Source of the DNA: Solirhodobacter olei
Lineage (GTDB): Bacteria > Pseudomonadota > Alphaproteobacteria > Rhodobacterales > Rhodobacteraceae
Assembly: GCF_004010155.1 (NCBI RefSeq)
Contig: NZ_RRYH01000012.1
Coordinates: 124,001-188,000, forward strand
Direction of reading: 5' to 3'
Length of the DNA: 64,000 nt
The notes under the pieces were generated by a model, which was not told where the DNA came from, did not search any database, and was given only the letters and a program-made list of their open reading frames with translations. A program made the translations under genes and the position numbers. The number at the start of each line of letters is the position of its first letter. Within the stretch, counting starts at the first letter, position 1. Shown one piece after another: positions 36,660 through 45,650 of the stretch.

Positions 36660-38202
36660 TCACCCGCCCCCCGCGGTCGAAGATCCAGAACAGCGCCAGG
36701 CTCAGGATCAGCAGCAGAAGCGCCGCGCCATCGGCCTCCGCCATCCGGTATGCCCCCATCAGCCGGTAGATCTCCAGCGGCAGGGTCGCCCCATCGGATC
36801 CGGCGAAAAGGGTGATGACGCCCAAATCCCCCATCGACAGCGCCGCCGCCAGCCCCAGCGTGAAGCCCAGAGGCCGGCGCAGCCGCGGCAGGGTCACCAG
36901 CCGCAGCCGCGCCAGCGCCGGCAGATCCAGGCTGTCCGCCAGCCGCCCCTGCGTCGCCTCGATCTGTTGCAGCGCCGGCAGCAGGGCCCGCATCGCGAAG
37001 GGCAGCGCCAGCAGCGCGTTGACCAGCGCCGTCACCGGCAGCGCCAGCGCCGCCGGGTCGGCCACCGGATCGATCAGGATGAACAGCCCCGTCCCCAGCA
37101 CCAGAGGCGAGGCGGCAAGCGGCAGCATCCCGGCAAGGTCGAGCCAGCGCCCGACCCCGCGGCTCCGCGCCAGGCCCAGCGCCAGCGCCACCACGGCGCA
37201 GATCGCGGCCGAGGCCAGCGCTACCGCCAGCGAGCGCAGGGCGGCGGTCCAGACCTCTGCCGGCAGCCCCGGCAGCGCCGCCGCGCCGCTGAGGGCCACC
37301 GCCAGCAGCGGCAGCACCAGGAACAGCCCCGCAAGGCCGATCGCCACCGCATCGAGCGCCCGCAGCGCCAAGGCGTCGGCATCCCAGCGCCGCACCGGCC
37401 GGTCCAGGCCCGCCAGCGCCGCCTCGGGCAGCGTCAGCTTCAGCGCGACGAGCGTGGCGATGGCGCAGAGGCCGAACTGCAGCCCGGCCAGCAGCGCCGC
37501 GCGGCCCAGGTCGAAATCGAAGCGGAAGGCCTGGTAGATGGACAGTTCGATCGTCGTCGCCGCCGGCCCGCCACCGAGCGTCAGCGCAATGGCGAAACTG
37601 GTGAGGCAGATGAGGAAAATCGCCAGGCACGCCCCCGGCGCCACGGCGCGCAGCATCGGCCGCTCGATCAGCCGCGCGACCTCCCGGGGCCCGAAACCCA
37701 GCGCGGCGGCAAGGCGGAACCGCTCCGCCGGGATTGCCAGCCAGCCCTGCAGGATCAGCCGCACCGCCAGCGGCAGGTTGAAAAAGACATTGCCGAGGAT
37801 CACGCCCCAGAAGCCGTAGATCGTCACTCCCGGCAGCCCCAGAGCGCCGAGCGCCGCGTTGACCATGCCGCCCCGCCCGAAGATGGCCAGAAGCCCGAGG
37901 ATGGCGACGATCACCGGCAGGATGAAGGGCGCCCCCATCAGCGCCACCAGCACCCCGCGCCCCGGAAAGCTGCGGCGCGCCAGCGCGCGGGCGACCGGCA
38001 CGGCCAGCGCCACTGACAGGAGCGCCGAAAGCCCCGCCTGCACCAGCGTGAAGCGCAGAGCGGCCAGATCCGCCGGATCCAGCCGAGCAACCCCCGTGGC
38101 ATTCGCTGCCACGGCCGCGAGCGTGCCGAGCGTCAGCGCGGCGAGGAGGCCCCCCGCCGCGCCGCCGGCCACCCGGATCAGCGGCTCAGCGCGTCGCGCC
38201 AT
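36646..38202 (-). CDS. thiP: Thiamine ABC transporter permease
   Basis: A fused-duplicated permease of 518 residues with about 12 membrane helices in two halves. Each half has an EAA-like loop (the first near AALGFGPREVARLIERPMLR, the second near DSLDLPALARLRLVTLPRLR) that docks with ThiQ. The length and duplication fit ThiP. The 25-base overlap with thiB and the 14-base overlap with thiQ show a tight operon. It lies under control of the TPP riboswitch upstream of thiB. Confidence 0.91.
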   Translation of the reverse strand: MARRAEPLIRVAGGAAGGLLAALTLGTLAAVAANATGVARLDPADLAALRFTLVQAGLSALLSVALAVPVARALARRSFPGRGVLVALMGAPFILPVIVAILGLLAIFGRGGMVNAALGALGLPGVTIYGFWGVILGNVFFNLPLAVRLILQGWLAIPAERFRLAAALGFGPREVARLIERPMLRAVAPGACLAIFLICLTSFAIALTLGGGPAATTIELSIYQAFRFDFDLGRAALLAGLQFGLCAIATLVALKLTLPEAALAGLDRPVRRWDADALALRALDAVAIGLAGLFLVLPLLAVALSGAAALPGLPAEVWTAALRSLAVALASAAICAVVALALGLARSRGVGRWLDLAGMLPLAASPLVLGTGLFILIDPVADPAALALPVTALVNALLALPFAMRALLPALQQIEATQGRLADSLDLPALARLRLVTLPRLRRPLGFTLGLAAALSMGDLGVITLFAGSDGATLPLEIYRLMGAYRMAEADGAALLLLILSLALFWIFDRGGRVNAEA

Positions 38203-39161
38203 TCGGCCAGCGCGCTGTCGCGCAGCGCCTTCGCCTTCTCGGGCGCGAGGAAGAGCGTCTTCGTCGGGTGATATTCATCGAACCCCTTCGGCAGCCCGTC
38301 CTTCAGCTTGATCACCGGGTACATCCAGTTCGTCTCCGGGATGATCTTCTGGAAGGCATCCGTGGTCATGAAGCTCAGAAACTCGTCGGCGAGCTTCTGG
38401 TGCTTCGAGCTCTTCAGCTTCGCCGCGACCTCGACCTCCATGTAATTGCCCTTGGTGAAGAGCGCGGCGCCCTTGGTCGCGTCCTTCTCCTCGATCAGGT
38501 GATAGGCGGGCGAGGTGGTGTAGGACAGGACCATGTCGGCCTCGCCCTTGGTGAACATGCCATAGGCCGCATCCCAACTGGGCGTGACGGTCAGGATGTT
38601 GTGCTTCAGGCTTTTCCAGATCTCGCCGGCCTTGTCGCCATAGACATCCTTCACCCAGTAGAGCAGGCCCAGGCCGGGCGTGGAGGACCGCGGATCCTCG
38701 ATCACCACCTTCAGGTTGGTCTTGGCCAGCTCCGGAAAGCTCTTCGGCACGTCCTTCACCTTGGTCTTGTCATAGACGAAGGCGAACCAGCCGTAGTCGA
38801 AGGGCACGAAGACCGGATCGGTCCATTTGATCGGCAGGTCGAGCTTCGGCAGCGGCCCGTGATCGGCGAAAAGCCCGGTCGCGGCGGCGTCGGCAGTCAG
38901 GCTGGTGTCGAGGCCAAGCACGACATCGGCCTTGGTATGCTTGCCCTCCAGCTTCACGCGAGAGAGCAGCGCCGCCCCGTCACCGGTGGCGACGAAGTTC
39001 AGATGGCAGTGGCAGATCGGCTCGAAGGCCTTCTTCACGGCCGGGCCGGGGCCCCAGCTCGCCACGAAGCTGTCGTAGGTGTAGACGGTGAGCGTCGGGG
39101 TCTCGGCCTGGGCAGCAGTGCTCGCCAAGGCAATCAGACCCGCAGCAATCAGAGCTTTCAT
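38178..39161 (-). CDS. thiB: Thiamine-binding periplasmic protein
   Basis: The periplasmic substrate-binding protein of the thiamine importer, 327 residues with a signal peptide ending TAAQA (about 19). It has the TLTVYTYDSFVASWGPGP start typical of ThiB/TbpA and binding-pocket stretches such as PFDYGWFAFVYD and LVLGLDTSL-like VLGLDTSL. The ATG at 39161 is chosen because TGGAGG (39172-39167) sits five bases before it; a TTG at 39173 that would lengthen the protein lies in that ribosome site. First gene of the operon. Confidence 0.94.
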   Translation of the reverse strand: MKALIAAGLIALASTAAQAETPTLTVYTYDSFVASWGPGPAVKKAFEPICHCHLNFVATGDGAALLSRVKLEGKHTKADVVLGLDTSLTADAAATGLFADHGPLPKLDLPIKWTDPVFVPFDYGWFAFVYDKTKVKDVPKSFPELAKTNLKVVIEDPRSSTPGLGLLYWVKDVYGDKAGEIWKSLKHNILTVTPSWDAAYGMFTKGEADMVLSYTTSPAYHLIEEKDATKGAALFTKGNYMEVEVAAKLKSSKHQKLADEFLSFMTTDAFQKIIPETNWMYPVIKLKDGLPKGFDEYHPTKTLFLAPEKAKALRDSALAEWRDALSR

Positions 39162-39204
39162 ATCGTCCTCCAATGCGACGGGCGGGGTCGGGCTGGAGGC
39201 TGAT

Positions 39205-39301
39205 CCTCTACCTTCCCTCCGCCGGTCTTAACCGGTTCAGGTTCAACGGGTTCGCTTGCGCATCTCAGCCCTGGGTCGTCAGACCCCCAGGCACCCCGAG
39301 G
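39205..39301 (-). promoter_or_regulatory. TPP riboswitch (THI element) controlling thiBPQ
   Basis: Reading the minus strand from 39301, the conserved TPP aptamer parts appear in order: GGGGTGCC, CTGAGAT, ACCCGTTGAACCTGA, GGTTAAGACCGGCG and GAGGGAAGG. The outer stem pairs CCTC at 39298-39301 with GAGG at 39205-39208. Just after the aptamer, CCTCCA (39194-39199) is complementary to the thiB ribosome site TGGAGG (39167-39172). TPP binding could therefore free CCTCCA to mask the site and stop translation. The mechanism is inferred; the aptamer is clear. Confidence 0.93.
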
Positions 39302-39688
39302 TGAGGCGGACCATAACGCGAAGCGCGCAGGGCGCAAGGGGGGTGGAGGAGGGGCTACCACGCTCAGGGCGAGCACCTGCCTCAGTCACCGGCCCCCCGG
39401 ACCCGAAACAGCGGGTGCAGCCCGCCGGGCCAGCGCCCCGCTTCGGGGCCTTACGCGGCCCCACCGGGGCCACGGTCCCCCTCCGCACCCCCAAGGCCGG
39501 GCGCTTCTTGAACTCACCGCCCCGGCAAACCGAAGGGGTTCTTTACCCCATAAACGGACGGACCCCAGCCGCCGCCAGCGCCCACCCGCGGACGGCCACC
39601 GGCCCTCTTCCCCGCGCATCTCCCCCTCCCGCCTTCTCATCCCCGCCCGCCCCTGCTATGGCTTGCCCGCCGCCGCCTGGAGCCTGCC
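39302..39688. other. Non-coding gap between the thi riboswitch and aroC
   Basis: This region has no convincing gene. It must hold the divergent thiB promoter and probably the aroC promoter. A composite hairpin-repeat copy (39402-39437) occupies its centre, followed by GC-rich low-complexity sequence. I cannot name any promoter element. Confidence 0.5.
39402..39437. repeat. Composite intergenic hairpin repeat, copy 3
   Basis: CCCGAAACAGCGGGTGCAGC followed by CCGCCGGGCCAGCGCC. It matches the 55140-55177 copy at most positions and the 35853-35890 copy in reverse complement. No GTGCGCA palindrome is attached here. Confidence 0.7.
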
Positions 39689-40789
39689 ATGAGCCTCAAC
39701 ACCTTCGGCCACCTCTTCCGCGTCAACACCTGGGGCGAAAGCCACGGGCCGGCGCTTGGCGCCACGGTGGACGGCTGCCCCCCCGGCCTTCCGTTGACGG
39801 AAGAGGCGATCCAGCCCTGGCTCGACCGCCGCAAGCCCGGCCAGAACAAGTTCACCACCCAGCGGCGCGAGGCCGACGCGGTCAGAATCCTCTCCGGCAC
39901 CTACGAAGGGCTGACCACCGGCACCCCGATCCAGCTCGCCATCGAGAACACCGACCAGCGGTCCAAGGATTATTCCGAGATCGCCGCCAAGTTCCGCCCC
40001 GGCCATGCCGACATCACCTACTGGCAGAAATACGGGCTGCGCGACCCGCGCGGCGGTGGCCGCTCCTCGGCGCGCGAAACCGCGGCCCGGGTCGCCGCCG
40101 GCGGCGTCGCCCGCGCAGCGCTCGCCCATCTCGCGCCCGAGCTCTCCATCACCGGCTACATGGTCCAGATGGGCCCGCATGTGATCGACCGCCGCCGCTT
40201 CGACTGGGACGAGATCGAGAAGAACCCGTTCTGGGTGCCCGACGCCCGCGCCGCCGCCGACTGGGCCGATTACCTCGACGAGCTGCGCAAGTCCGGCAAT
40301 TCCGTCGGCGCGGTGATCGAGGTCACGGCCCGCAACGTCCCTCCCGGCCTTGGCGCGCCGATCTACGGCAAGCTCGACAGCGACCTCGCCTCCGCCATGA
40401 TGTCGATCAACGCGGTCAAGGGCGTGGAGATCGGCGAGGGGATGGGCGCGGCCTCCCTCACCGGCGTCGAGAACGCCGACGAGATCGAGATGGGCAACGA
40501 CGGCCCCCGGTTCCTGTCGAACCACGCCGGCGGCATCCTCGGCGGCATCTCCACCGGGCAGGACGTTGTGGTGCGCTTCGCGGTGAAGCCGACCTCCTCC
40601 ATCCTGACGCCCCGCAAGACCATCACCACCGGCGGCGAACGGGCCGAGATCGTCACCAAGGGCCGCCACGACCCCTGCGTCGGCATCCGCGCCGTGCCGG
40701 TGGGCGAGGCGATGATGGCCTGCGTGCTGCTCGACCACATCCTGCTCGACAGGGGCCAGACCGGGGGCATCCGCGGAAAGATCGGCTGA
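39689..40789 (+). CDS. aroC: Chorismate synthase
   Basis: AroC uses reduced FMN to make chorismate from EPSP, the last step of the shikimate pathway. The 366-residue protein fits the usual length. It starts with [25 protein letters not shown], contains [37 protein letters not shown] (FMN and substrate site), the [20 protein letters not shown] motif and the [18 protein letters not shown]-terminal signature. The AEC transporter gene starts one base after the stop. Confidence 0.97.
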   Translation: MSLNTFGHLFRVNTWGESHGPALGATVDGCPPGLPLTEEAIQPWLDRRKPGQNKFTTQRREADAVRILSGTYEGLTTGTPIQLAIENTDQRSKDYSEIAAKFRPGHADITYWQKYGLRDPRGGGRSSARETAARVAAGGVARAALAHLAPELSITGYMVQMGPHVIDRRRFDWDEIEKNPFWVPDARAAADWADYLDELRKSGNSVGAVIEVTARNVPPGLGAPIYGKLDSDLASAMMSINAVKGVEIGEGMGAASLTGVENADEIEMGNDGPRFLSNHAGGILGGISTGQDVVVRFAVKPTSSILTPRKTITTGGERAEIVTKGRHDPCVGIRAVPVGEAMMACVLLDHILLDRGQTGGIRGKIG

Positions 40790-40790
40790 C

Positions 40791-41738
40791 GTGGCAGGCC
40801 TCCTCTCGATCACCTTCCCGATCTTCGCGCTGATCGGGCTCGGGTATCTGACGACCGCGCGCGGCGTCTTCGACACCGCGACGATCCGCACGCTCGGCCG
40901 CTTCGTCATCCGCATCGCCCTGCCCGCGCTGATCTTCAACGCGGTCTCCAAGCGCGACCTCGCCGAGATCTTCAACGCCGGCTACCTCCTCGCCTATCTC
41001 TCGGGCTCGCTTCTCGTCGTCCTGGCCGGCTGGCTTATCCTCCGCCGCTGGCCGGGGGTGGACCGCACCACGCGAACCGTCTGCCTGATGGGAATGAGCT
41101 GCTCGAATTCCGGCTTCATCGGCTATCCGATCGTGCTTCTGACCTTCGGCAGCATCGCCGGGGTGGCCCTGGCGCTGAACATGATGGTGGAAAACCTCGT
41201 CATGATTCCGGCCATTCTCGCCGCGCTCGAAATCGCCTCTACGCCCCCGGGCGGCAACCGCCTGCGCGTCGGCGTGGGCGTATTCCGCCGGCTGATCCGC
41301 CAGCCGCTCGTCCTCGCGCTGCTGGCCGCCCTCGCCTTCGCCCTGACCGGGATGCACCTGCCGGCCCCGCTCGACCGGACGGTCGGCATGGTCGCCACCG
41401 CATCCGCGCCGCTGTCGCTCTTCGTGATCGGCGGCTCGCTGGTCGGTCGTCCGCATGGCGGCGCCCTTCCGCTGGCCGGCGTGATCGTCGCGATGAAGCT
41501 CGTCGCCCATCCCGCCGCCGTCGCGCTGATGATCCTGCTGGTGCCGCATCTCGGCATCGCGCCGCCCACGCCGATCCTCTCCCACGCCGCAATCCTGATG
41601 GCGGCTGTGCCGATGATGGGCATCTTTCCGATCATAGCCCAGGCGCATGGGCGCGAGGGGCTGGCCTCTCTGGCGCTGCTGGCGGCGGTGCTGACCTCGT
41701 TCGTCACCCTCACCGGCGTCCTCGCGCTGCTGCGCTGA
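40791..41738 (+). CDS. AEC family transporter
   Basis: An auxin-efflux-carrier-like permease of 315 residues with about ten membrane helices. It starts LLSITFPIFALIGLGYLTTARGVFD, typical of this family, and has SCSNSGFIGYPIVLLTFGS in the first half. Bacterial AEC proteins move malonate, malate or related acids, but the substrate here is unknown. GTG at 40791 is the start and follows aroC by one base, so it is probably translated from the same message. It converges on the WYL regulator gene. Confidence 0.86.
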   Translation: MAGLLSITFPIFALIGLGYLTTARGVFDTATIRTLGRFVIRIALPALIFNAVSKRDLAEIFNAGYLLAYLSGSLLVVLAGWLILRRWPGVDRTTRTVCLMGMSCSNSGFIGYPIVLLTFGSIAGVALALNMMVENLVMIPAILAALEIASTPPGGNRLRVGVGVFRRLIRQPLVLALLAALAFALTGMHLPAPLDRTVGMVATASAPLSLFVIGGSLVGRPHGGALPLAGVIVAMKLVAHPAAVALMILLVPHLGIAPPTPILSHAAILMAAVPMMGIFPIIAQAHGREGLASLALLAAVLTSFVTLTGVLALLR

Positions 41739-41854
41739 TCGGGTGCGGCGGGCGGGCCCTGTCCCGGCCGCGCAGCCCGATGCGGCGCTTCCCGGCCGCC
41801 TCCTCGGCCCGACCGACACCGACACCTCCGCTCCTGACGGGATCCGGGCCCTCC

Positions 41855-42568
41855 TCAGCCGGGTCCAGGCGGGCGCCGTTTCGCCGTCTCCGCCCGGATC
41901 TCGTCCAGGAAGGCGCGCAAAAGCGGCACCCGGCGCGGGCGAAAGCTCTCCCCCGTCGCCGCAATCGCCTCCATCCGGTCCAGGCGGAACCGCCGGAACC
42001 CCTGCCGCAGGCAGCACCAGGCCAGGCACATCTGCACCTTCTCGAAGAAGATGATGGAGAGCGGCCAGATCCGCCGCTCCGTCCGCTGCCCGTCGGTGTC
42101 GACATAGACGAGGTCCAGCGCCCGCTCCTCCCAGCAGGCCTCGCGCAGCGCGCCCATGTGGATCGCGGGCTCCGGCCGGCCCTCGAAACGGTAGCTCTTC
42201 ACCACCGCATGCATCGCCTGTCGCTGCTGCCGCTCCGGCAGCGTGGCGGTGATCTTCGCAAGCGCCATCTCCGCCGCCGCCGCCAGCGCCCGGTCGCCCA
42301 TGTAGCGCACCTCGGCAAGGCCGAGGACAAGCGCCTCGATCTCCTCCCGCCCGAAGGTCTGCGGTGGCAGGGCGGTATCCTCGACCAGCCGGTAGCCATA
42401 GCCCGGCTCGCCGTCGATCAGCGCGCCGCCCGCGCGCAGCGTGTCAATGTCGCGGTAGAGCGTGCGGAGGCTCACCCCCGTCCCCTCCGCCAGCCGCGCC
42501 GCCGTCACCGGGGCGGGCAGGTCGCGGAAAAGCTGCATCAGGCGGAACAGGCGATCTGCGCGGGCCAT
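41855..42568 (-). CDS. YafY-like HTH/WYL regulator
   Basis: A 237-residue transcription regulator. It has an N-terminal winged helix (LFRLMQLFRDLPAPVTAARLAEGTGVSLRTLYRDIDTL at about 7-44), an Arg-x-Leu-x-x-x-D stretch and a C-terminal ligand-binding WYL-like domain that binds small nucleotides or nucleic acids in other members. The VYVDTDGQRTERRIWPLSI part is the usual WYL strand. It is divergent from a GST gene with 77 bases between, a typical regulator-target pair. The effector is unknown. Confidence 0.86.
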   Translation of the reverse strand: MARADRLFRLMQLFRDLPAPVTAARLAEGTGVSLRTLYRDIDTLRAGGALIDGEPGYGYRLVEDTALPPQTFGREEIEALVLGLAEVRYMGDRALAAAAEMALAKITATLPERQQRQAMHAVVKSYRFEGRPEPAIHMGALREACWEERALDLVYVDTDGQRTERRIWPLSIIFFEKVQMCLAWCCLRQGFRRFRLDRMEAIAATGESFRPRRVPLLRAFLDEIRAETAKRRPPGPG

Positions 42569-42645
42569 CGGGCTACTGCCGGAAACTGTCAGGAGGGGTG
42601 CAGCATAATCCTCTTATCGAAACCCGCCAGAAGAAAGCTCACGCC

Positions 42646-43266
42646 ATGATCACGCTCTACCATTCGCCCTTCTCCCGCTCCTCCCGCATCGTCACCCTGA
42701 TCGACGAGCTTGGCGCGCTCGACCGCGTGCGGATCCGCGATGTCACCATCCGCCGCGCGATCCCGCCCTCGGGCGAACGTGACCCCGCCAACCCGCACCC
42801 CGAGGGCAAGGTGCCACTCCTCGTCGACGGTCCGGCGCTGATCCGGGAATCGACCGCGATCCTCCTTTACCTGACCGAGAAGTTCCCCGAGGCGAAGCTC
42901 GGCGCCGCCCCGGGCACCGCCGAACGGGGCCGCTTCCTCAGCTGGATCGCCTATTACGGCTCGGTGGTGGAGCCGGTGGTGATCTTCGACCGGATGGAGA
43001 TCACCCACCCCTTCCTGCGCGACAGCTACCGCGGGATGCACGAGGTCCTGGAAAGCTTCGCCCGTGCCCTCGACGCCGGCCCCTACCTGTTGGGGGAGCG
43101 GTTCACGGCGGTGGACCTGCTGATGTCCTCTACCTTCGCCTGGTACCCGGACGGTCTGCCCGACTTGAAGTCGATCCAGGACTGGCATGCCCGCTGCCAG
43201 GCGCGCCCGGCCGTCGCCCGCACCGTGGCGCGCGACCGCGCTGCGATGGAGGCGATGGCGGCCTGA
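42646..43266 (+). CDS. Glutathione S-transferase family protein
   Basis: A GST of 206 residues. The thioredoxin domain begins MITLYHSPFSRSSRIVTLID, with Ser8 and Ser11-Ser13 near the glutathione thiol, then has NPHPEGKVPLLVDG with the cis-Pro, and ESTAILLYLTEKF for glutathione contacts. The C-terminal domain carries FTAVDLLMSSTF. Divergent from the WYL regulator and therefore likely under its control. A second GST lies at 32172 and is not closely similar. The substrate is unknown. Confidence 0.88.
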   Translation: MITLYHSPFSRSSRIVTLIDELGALDRVRIRDVTIRRAIPPSGERDPANPHPEGKVPLLVDGPALIRESTAILLYLTEKFPEAKLGAAPGTAERGRFLSWIAYYGSVVEPVVIFDRMEITHPFLRDSYRGMHEVLESFARALDAGPYLLGERFTAVDLLMSSTFAWYPDGLPDLKSIQDWHARCQARPAVARTVARDRAAMEAMAA

Positions 43267-43281
43267 GCCTCAGGCCCGCGT

Positions 43282-43701
43282 TCAGGCGCTGGTGGCGGCG
43301 GCGAGCGCCTTGTCCATCAGCGCCTTGATCTTCGCCTCGCCGGTCTCCCAGTCGAGGCGGCCGATCATCCTGTCGCCCTTCAGAACGATCAGCGTCGCCC
43401 GCTGGCTGACCTTCAGCCGGCGGGCGATCGCGCTGTTCCTGTAGGTGTCCCAGTCGACCACCACGAAGTCGACATGCTTGCCATAGGCCGGGTTGGCCTT
43501 GCGCAGCCTGTCGATCACGCGCGTCTGCGCCGCGCAGGTGGAACACCACGTGGCGTGGAATTCGAGGAAGACGACCTTGCCCTCGCCCAGCGCGCTCTTC
43601 ACCAGGCCGGGCTTGTAGGCCATCGGCGCCGCCGCCTTGGCGACCAGCGGCGCGGCGAGCGAGACGGTAGCGGTCAGCATGAGGAAATCGCGACGGTTCA
43701 T
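43282..43701 (-). CDS. Periplasmic thioredoxin-like protein
   Basis: A 139-residue thioredoxin-fold protein. A twin-Arg start MNRRDFLMLTATVSLAAPLVAKA gives a signal or Tat signal peptide. The active site CSTC has Cys53 and Cys56, after the ATW that precedes most thioredoxin sites. ATG at 43701 is chosen because GGAG lies six bases upstream; a TTG overlapping the CcdA stop at 43719 is also possible. It is co-transcribed with the CcdA-like gene and probably receives electrons through it in the periplasm. The client (cytochrome apoproteins, sulfenic acids or others) is unknown. Confidence 0.88.
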   Translation of the reverse strand: MNRRDFLMLTATVSLAAPLVAKAAAPMAYKPGLVKSALGEGKVVFLEFHATWCSTCAAQTRVIDRLRKANPAYGKHVDFVVVDWDTYRNSAIARRLKVSQRATLIVLKGDRMIGRLDWETGEAKIKALMDKALAAATSA

Positions 43702-43715
43702 CTTTATCTCCCTGT

Positions 43716-44429
43716 TCAAATCGATACGGAAAGGTCCTGCAGCCAGGCCGGCGTGATCGAGACCAGCCAGCCCTCCGCCACATGTTCGAGCCCGAAATAA
43801 AGGGCGAGGCCGGTAAGCGCGAAGATCGCGCCCGTCAGCGGACGCGAGAGCTGCGCAAGCCGCTGCATCGCGGCCCGGTTGCGCGAGATCAGCGAGCGCG
43901 CGCCGTAGCCAAGGATCAGGATAACGGTACCGGTCCCGGCCGCGAAGGCCAGCATCGTGGCCCCGGCCTCCGCCAGCCCCTTGCCCCGTGCCGCCAGCGC
44001 CAGCGCGCCGCCCAGCGTCGGGCCGACGCAGGGGCTCCAGATCGCGCCGAGCAGCAGCCCGCCCAGGAACTGCCCGCCCGCGCCCCGCGCCTCGATCCGC
44101 TGCGCGCCGCGGTCGGCCCGGGCGGCGAAGCCGTTGGTGGCAAAGGCGAAGCCGCGGCCGGCCGCGGGGATCATCATCAGAAGCCCGAAGGCCGCAAGCG
44201 CCAGCGCCCCGCCCCGGGCCAGCGCCTCGCTGCCGATCCCGAAGGCCGCGCTCAGCGCCGCGATGCCCACGCCCGCCGCCGTGAAGGCCGTGCCGAGACC
44301 CAGCGCCAGCGCCAGCGGACCAAATCGGCTGGCCTGCAGGGCAGAGGCCAGCACCAGCGGCAGCACAGGCAGCACGCAGGGATTGATCAGAACCAGCAGC
44401 CCCGCGGCATAGGCCAGAATCATGGTCAT
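43716..44429 (-). CDS. CcdA/DsbD-like thiol reductant transporter
   Basis: A membrane protein of 237 residues with about six helices. Two conserved Cys-Pro-rich motifs sit in helices 1 and 4: LINPCVLPVLPL (Cys18) and IWSPCVGPTLGG (about 134). They are the redox pair that moves reducing equivalents from cytoplasmic thioredoxin to the periplasm. The gene ends 15 bases before the thioredoxin start, and this pairing matches CcdA-TlpA/ResA and SoxV-SoxW. No cytochrome c maturation genes are adjacent, so the final acceptor is open. Confidence 0.88.
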   Translation of the reverse strand: MTMILAYAAGLLVLINPCVLPVLPLVLASALQASRFGPLALALGLGTAFTAAGVGIAALSAAFGIGSEALARGGALALAAFGLLMMIPAAGRGFAFATNGFAARADRGAQRIEARGAGGQFLGGLLLGAIWSPCVGPTLGGALALAARGKGLAEAGATMLAFAAGTGTVILILGYGARSLISRNRAAMQRLAQLSRPLTGAIFALTGLALYFGLEHVAEGWLVSITPAWLQDLSVSI

Positions 44430-44507
44430 CGGCAGTCCCGTTCCATTGCTCTTGCCTGAACGAGTCTACGCCGCGCGAACCGTTACGGATCGCTCTTCAC
44501 ATAACTG

Positions 44508-45392
44508 TCAGTGGGCGGCCGGCGCCACCCTGCGGGTCCGCGACCATTGCACCGCGAAGATCCCGGCGGCGATGATCGCGACCCCCAGGATATCCGACGG
44601 CCCCACCTGCTCATGCAGCAGCACCGCCGCGATCAGAACGCCGAAGAACGGGTTGAGGAAGTGGAAGGTCGCCGCCCGCGTCGGTCCGATCCGGTTGACG
44701 AGCATGAACCAGATCCAGGTCGCCAGCAGCCCCGGCACCAGCGTGACATAGACGAAGGCCGCGGCGAGGGCCGGGGTGACCGTCACCCGGAACGGCTCCG
44801 TCAGCCCGGCGACAACGCCAAGCACGACGGCCCCCACCAGCATCTGCAGCCCCACGATCATCAGCACGTTCCCGCCGGATGAGGTGCCCCGCACCGTCAG
44901 CGTGGCCAGCGACAGCGCCACGACCGCCACCCCGCAAAGCGCCACGCCCCAGGCCGGTGCGCCGCCCTGAAGCCGCGTCGCCATGATCACCGTGACGCCG
45001 ACGAAGCCCGCCACCAGCCCCGCCACGCCCAGCGGCCGCAGCCGCTCGCCCAGGAAGGCCCAGCCCGCCAGCGCCACGATCAGCGGCATGGTCGAGGCGA
45101 TGATGGCGGCCAGCGAGGCGTCGACCCGCTGCATCGCGATGTAGTTGAGCCCGAGGTAGAGCGCGTTCTGGCAAAGCCCGAAGACCGCCGTCGCCCGCCA
45201 CTGGCCGCGCGTCAGCCGGGGGGTCTGCCCAAGGGCTGCGGCGATGCTCACGCCGATGATCCCGGCCAGCAGGAACCGCAGCACCAGCGCCCAGAGCGGC
45301 GGCGCGGCGGCCACGATCATATGCGCCGCCGAGAAGGCGGAGGACCATACCAGAGCGAAGCTCAGCCCCATCCCGATTGCAACGATGTCCAA
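44508..45392 (-). CDS. DMT superfamily (EamA) transporter
   Basis: A ten-helix drug/metabolite transporter of 294 residues with two EamA repeats. The repeat ends are seen in LAGWAFLGERLRPLGVAGLVAGFVGVTVI and in GVLIAAVLLHEQVGPSDILGVAIIAAGIF. TTG at 45392 is chosen as start because AAGGGG is well placed and the family begins with an MDIxAIGxGLSFALVWSSAF-type segment; the next ATG at 45371 would remove seven residues. The substrate, perhaps an amino acid or metabolite exported from the cell, is unknown. On the same strand as the CcdA gene but probably separate. Confidence 0.86.
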   Translation of the reverse strand: MDIVAIGMGLSFALVWSSAFSAAHMIVAAAPPLWALVLRFLLAGIIGVSIAAALGQTPRLTRGQWRATAVFGLCQNALYLGLNYIAMQRVDASLAAIIASTMPLIVALAGWAFLGERLRPLGVAGLVAGFVGVTVIMATRLQGGAPAWGVALCGVAVVALSLATLTVRGTSSGGNVLMIVGLQMLVGAVVLGVVAGLTEPFRVTVTPALAAAFVYVTLVPGLLATWIWFMLVNRIGPTRAATFHFLNPFFGVLIAAVLLHEQVGPSDILGVAIIAAGIFAVQWSRTRRVAPAAH

Positions 45393-45583
45393 GCCCGGCC
45401 CCTTCTCTTCTCCCCCAGGGCGGCCGAATACCGGCAGCCCGGACGAGACCCTACAGCGCCCACCGGCAGGGGCAAGCGCCCCTCGCCTGCCCTCGACCAA
45501 GGAGGGCGGGGGCCGACCGCGGGTGGGCGCTGCCCGGCGACGCTGCGCGCCGCGCATCGGGTGGGGGTCAAGCCCTTCCCCCC

Positions 45584-45627
45584 AAAAACGAAGAAGGGCC
45601 GCCGAACGGCGACCCTGCACGGCCCTT
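45584..45627 (-). terminator. Terminator of the HU gene
   Basis: On the minus strand AAGGGCC (45627-45621) pairs with GGCCCTT (45600-45594), with an inner GCCG/CGGC pair, followed by CGTTTTT. It lies just after the HU stop and looks like a rho-independent terminator. Confidence 0.75.
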
Positions 45628-45650
45628 GCGGGCGCGGAATGGGAACGGGC

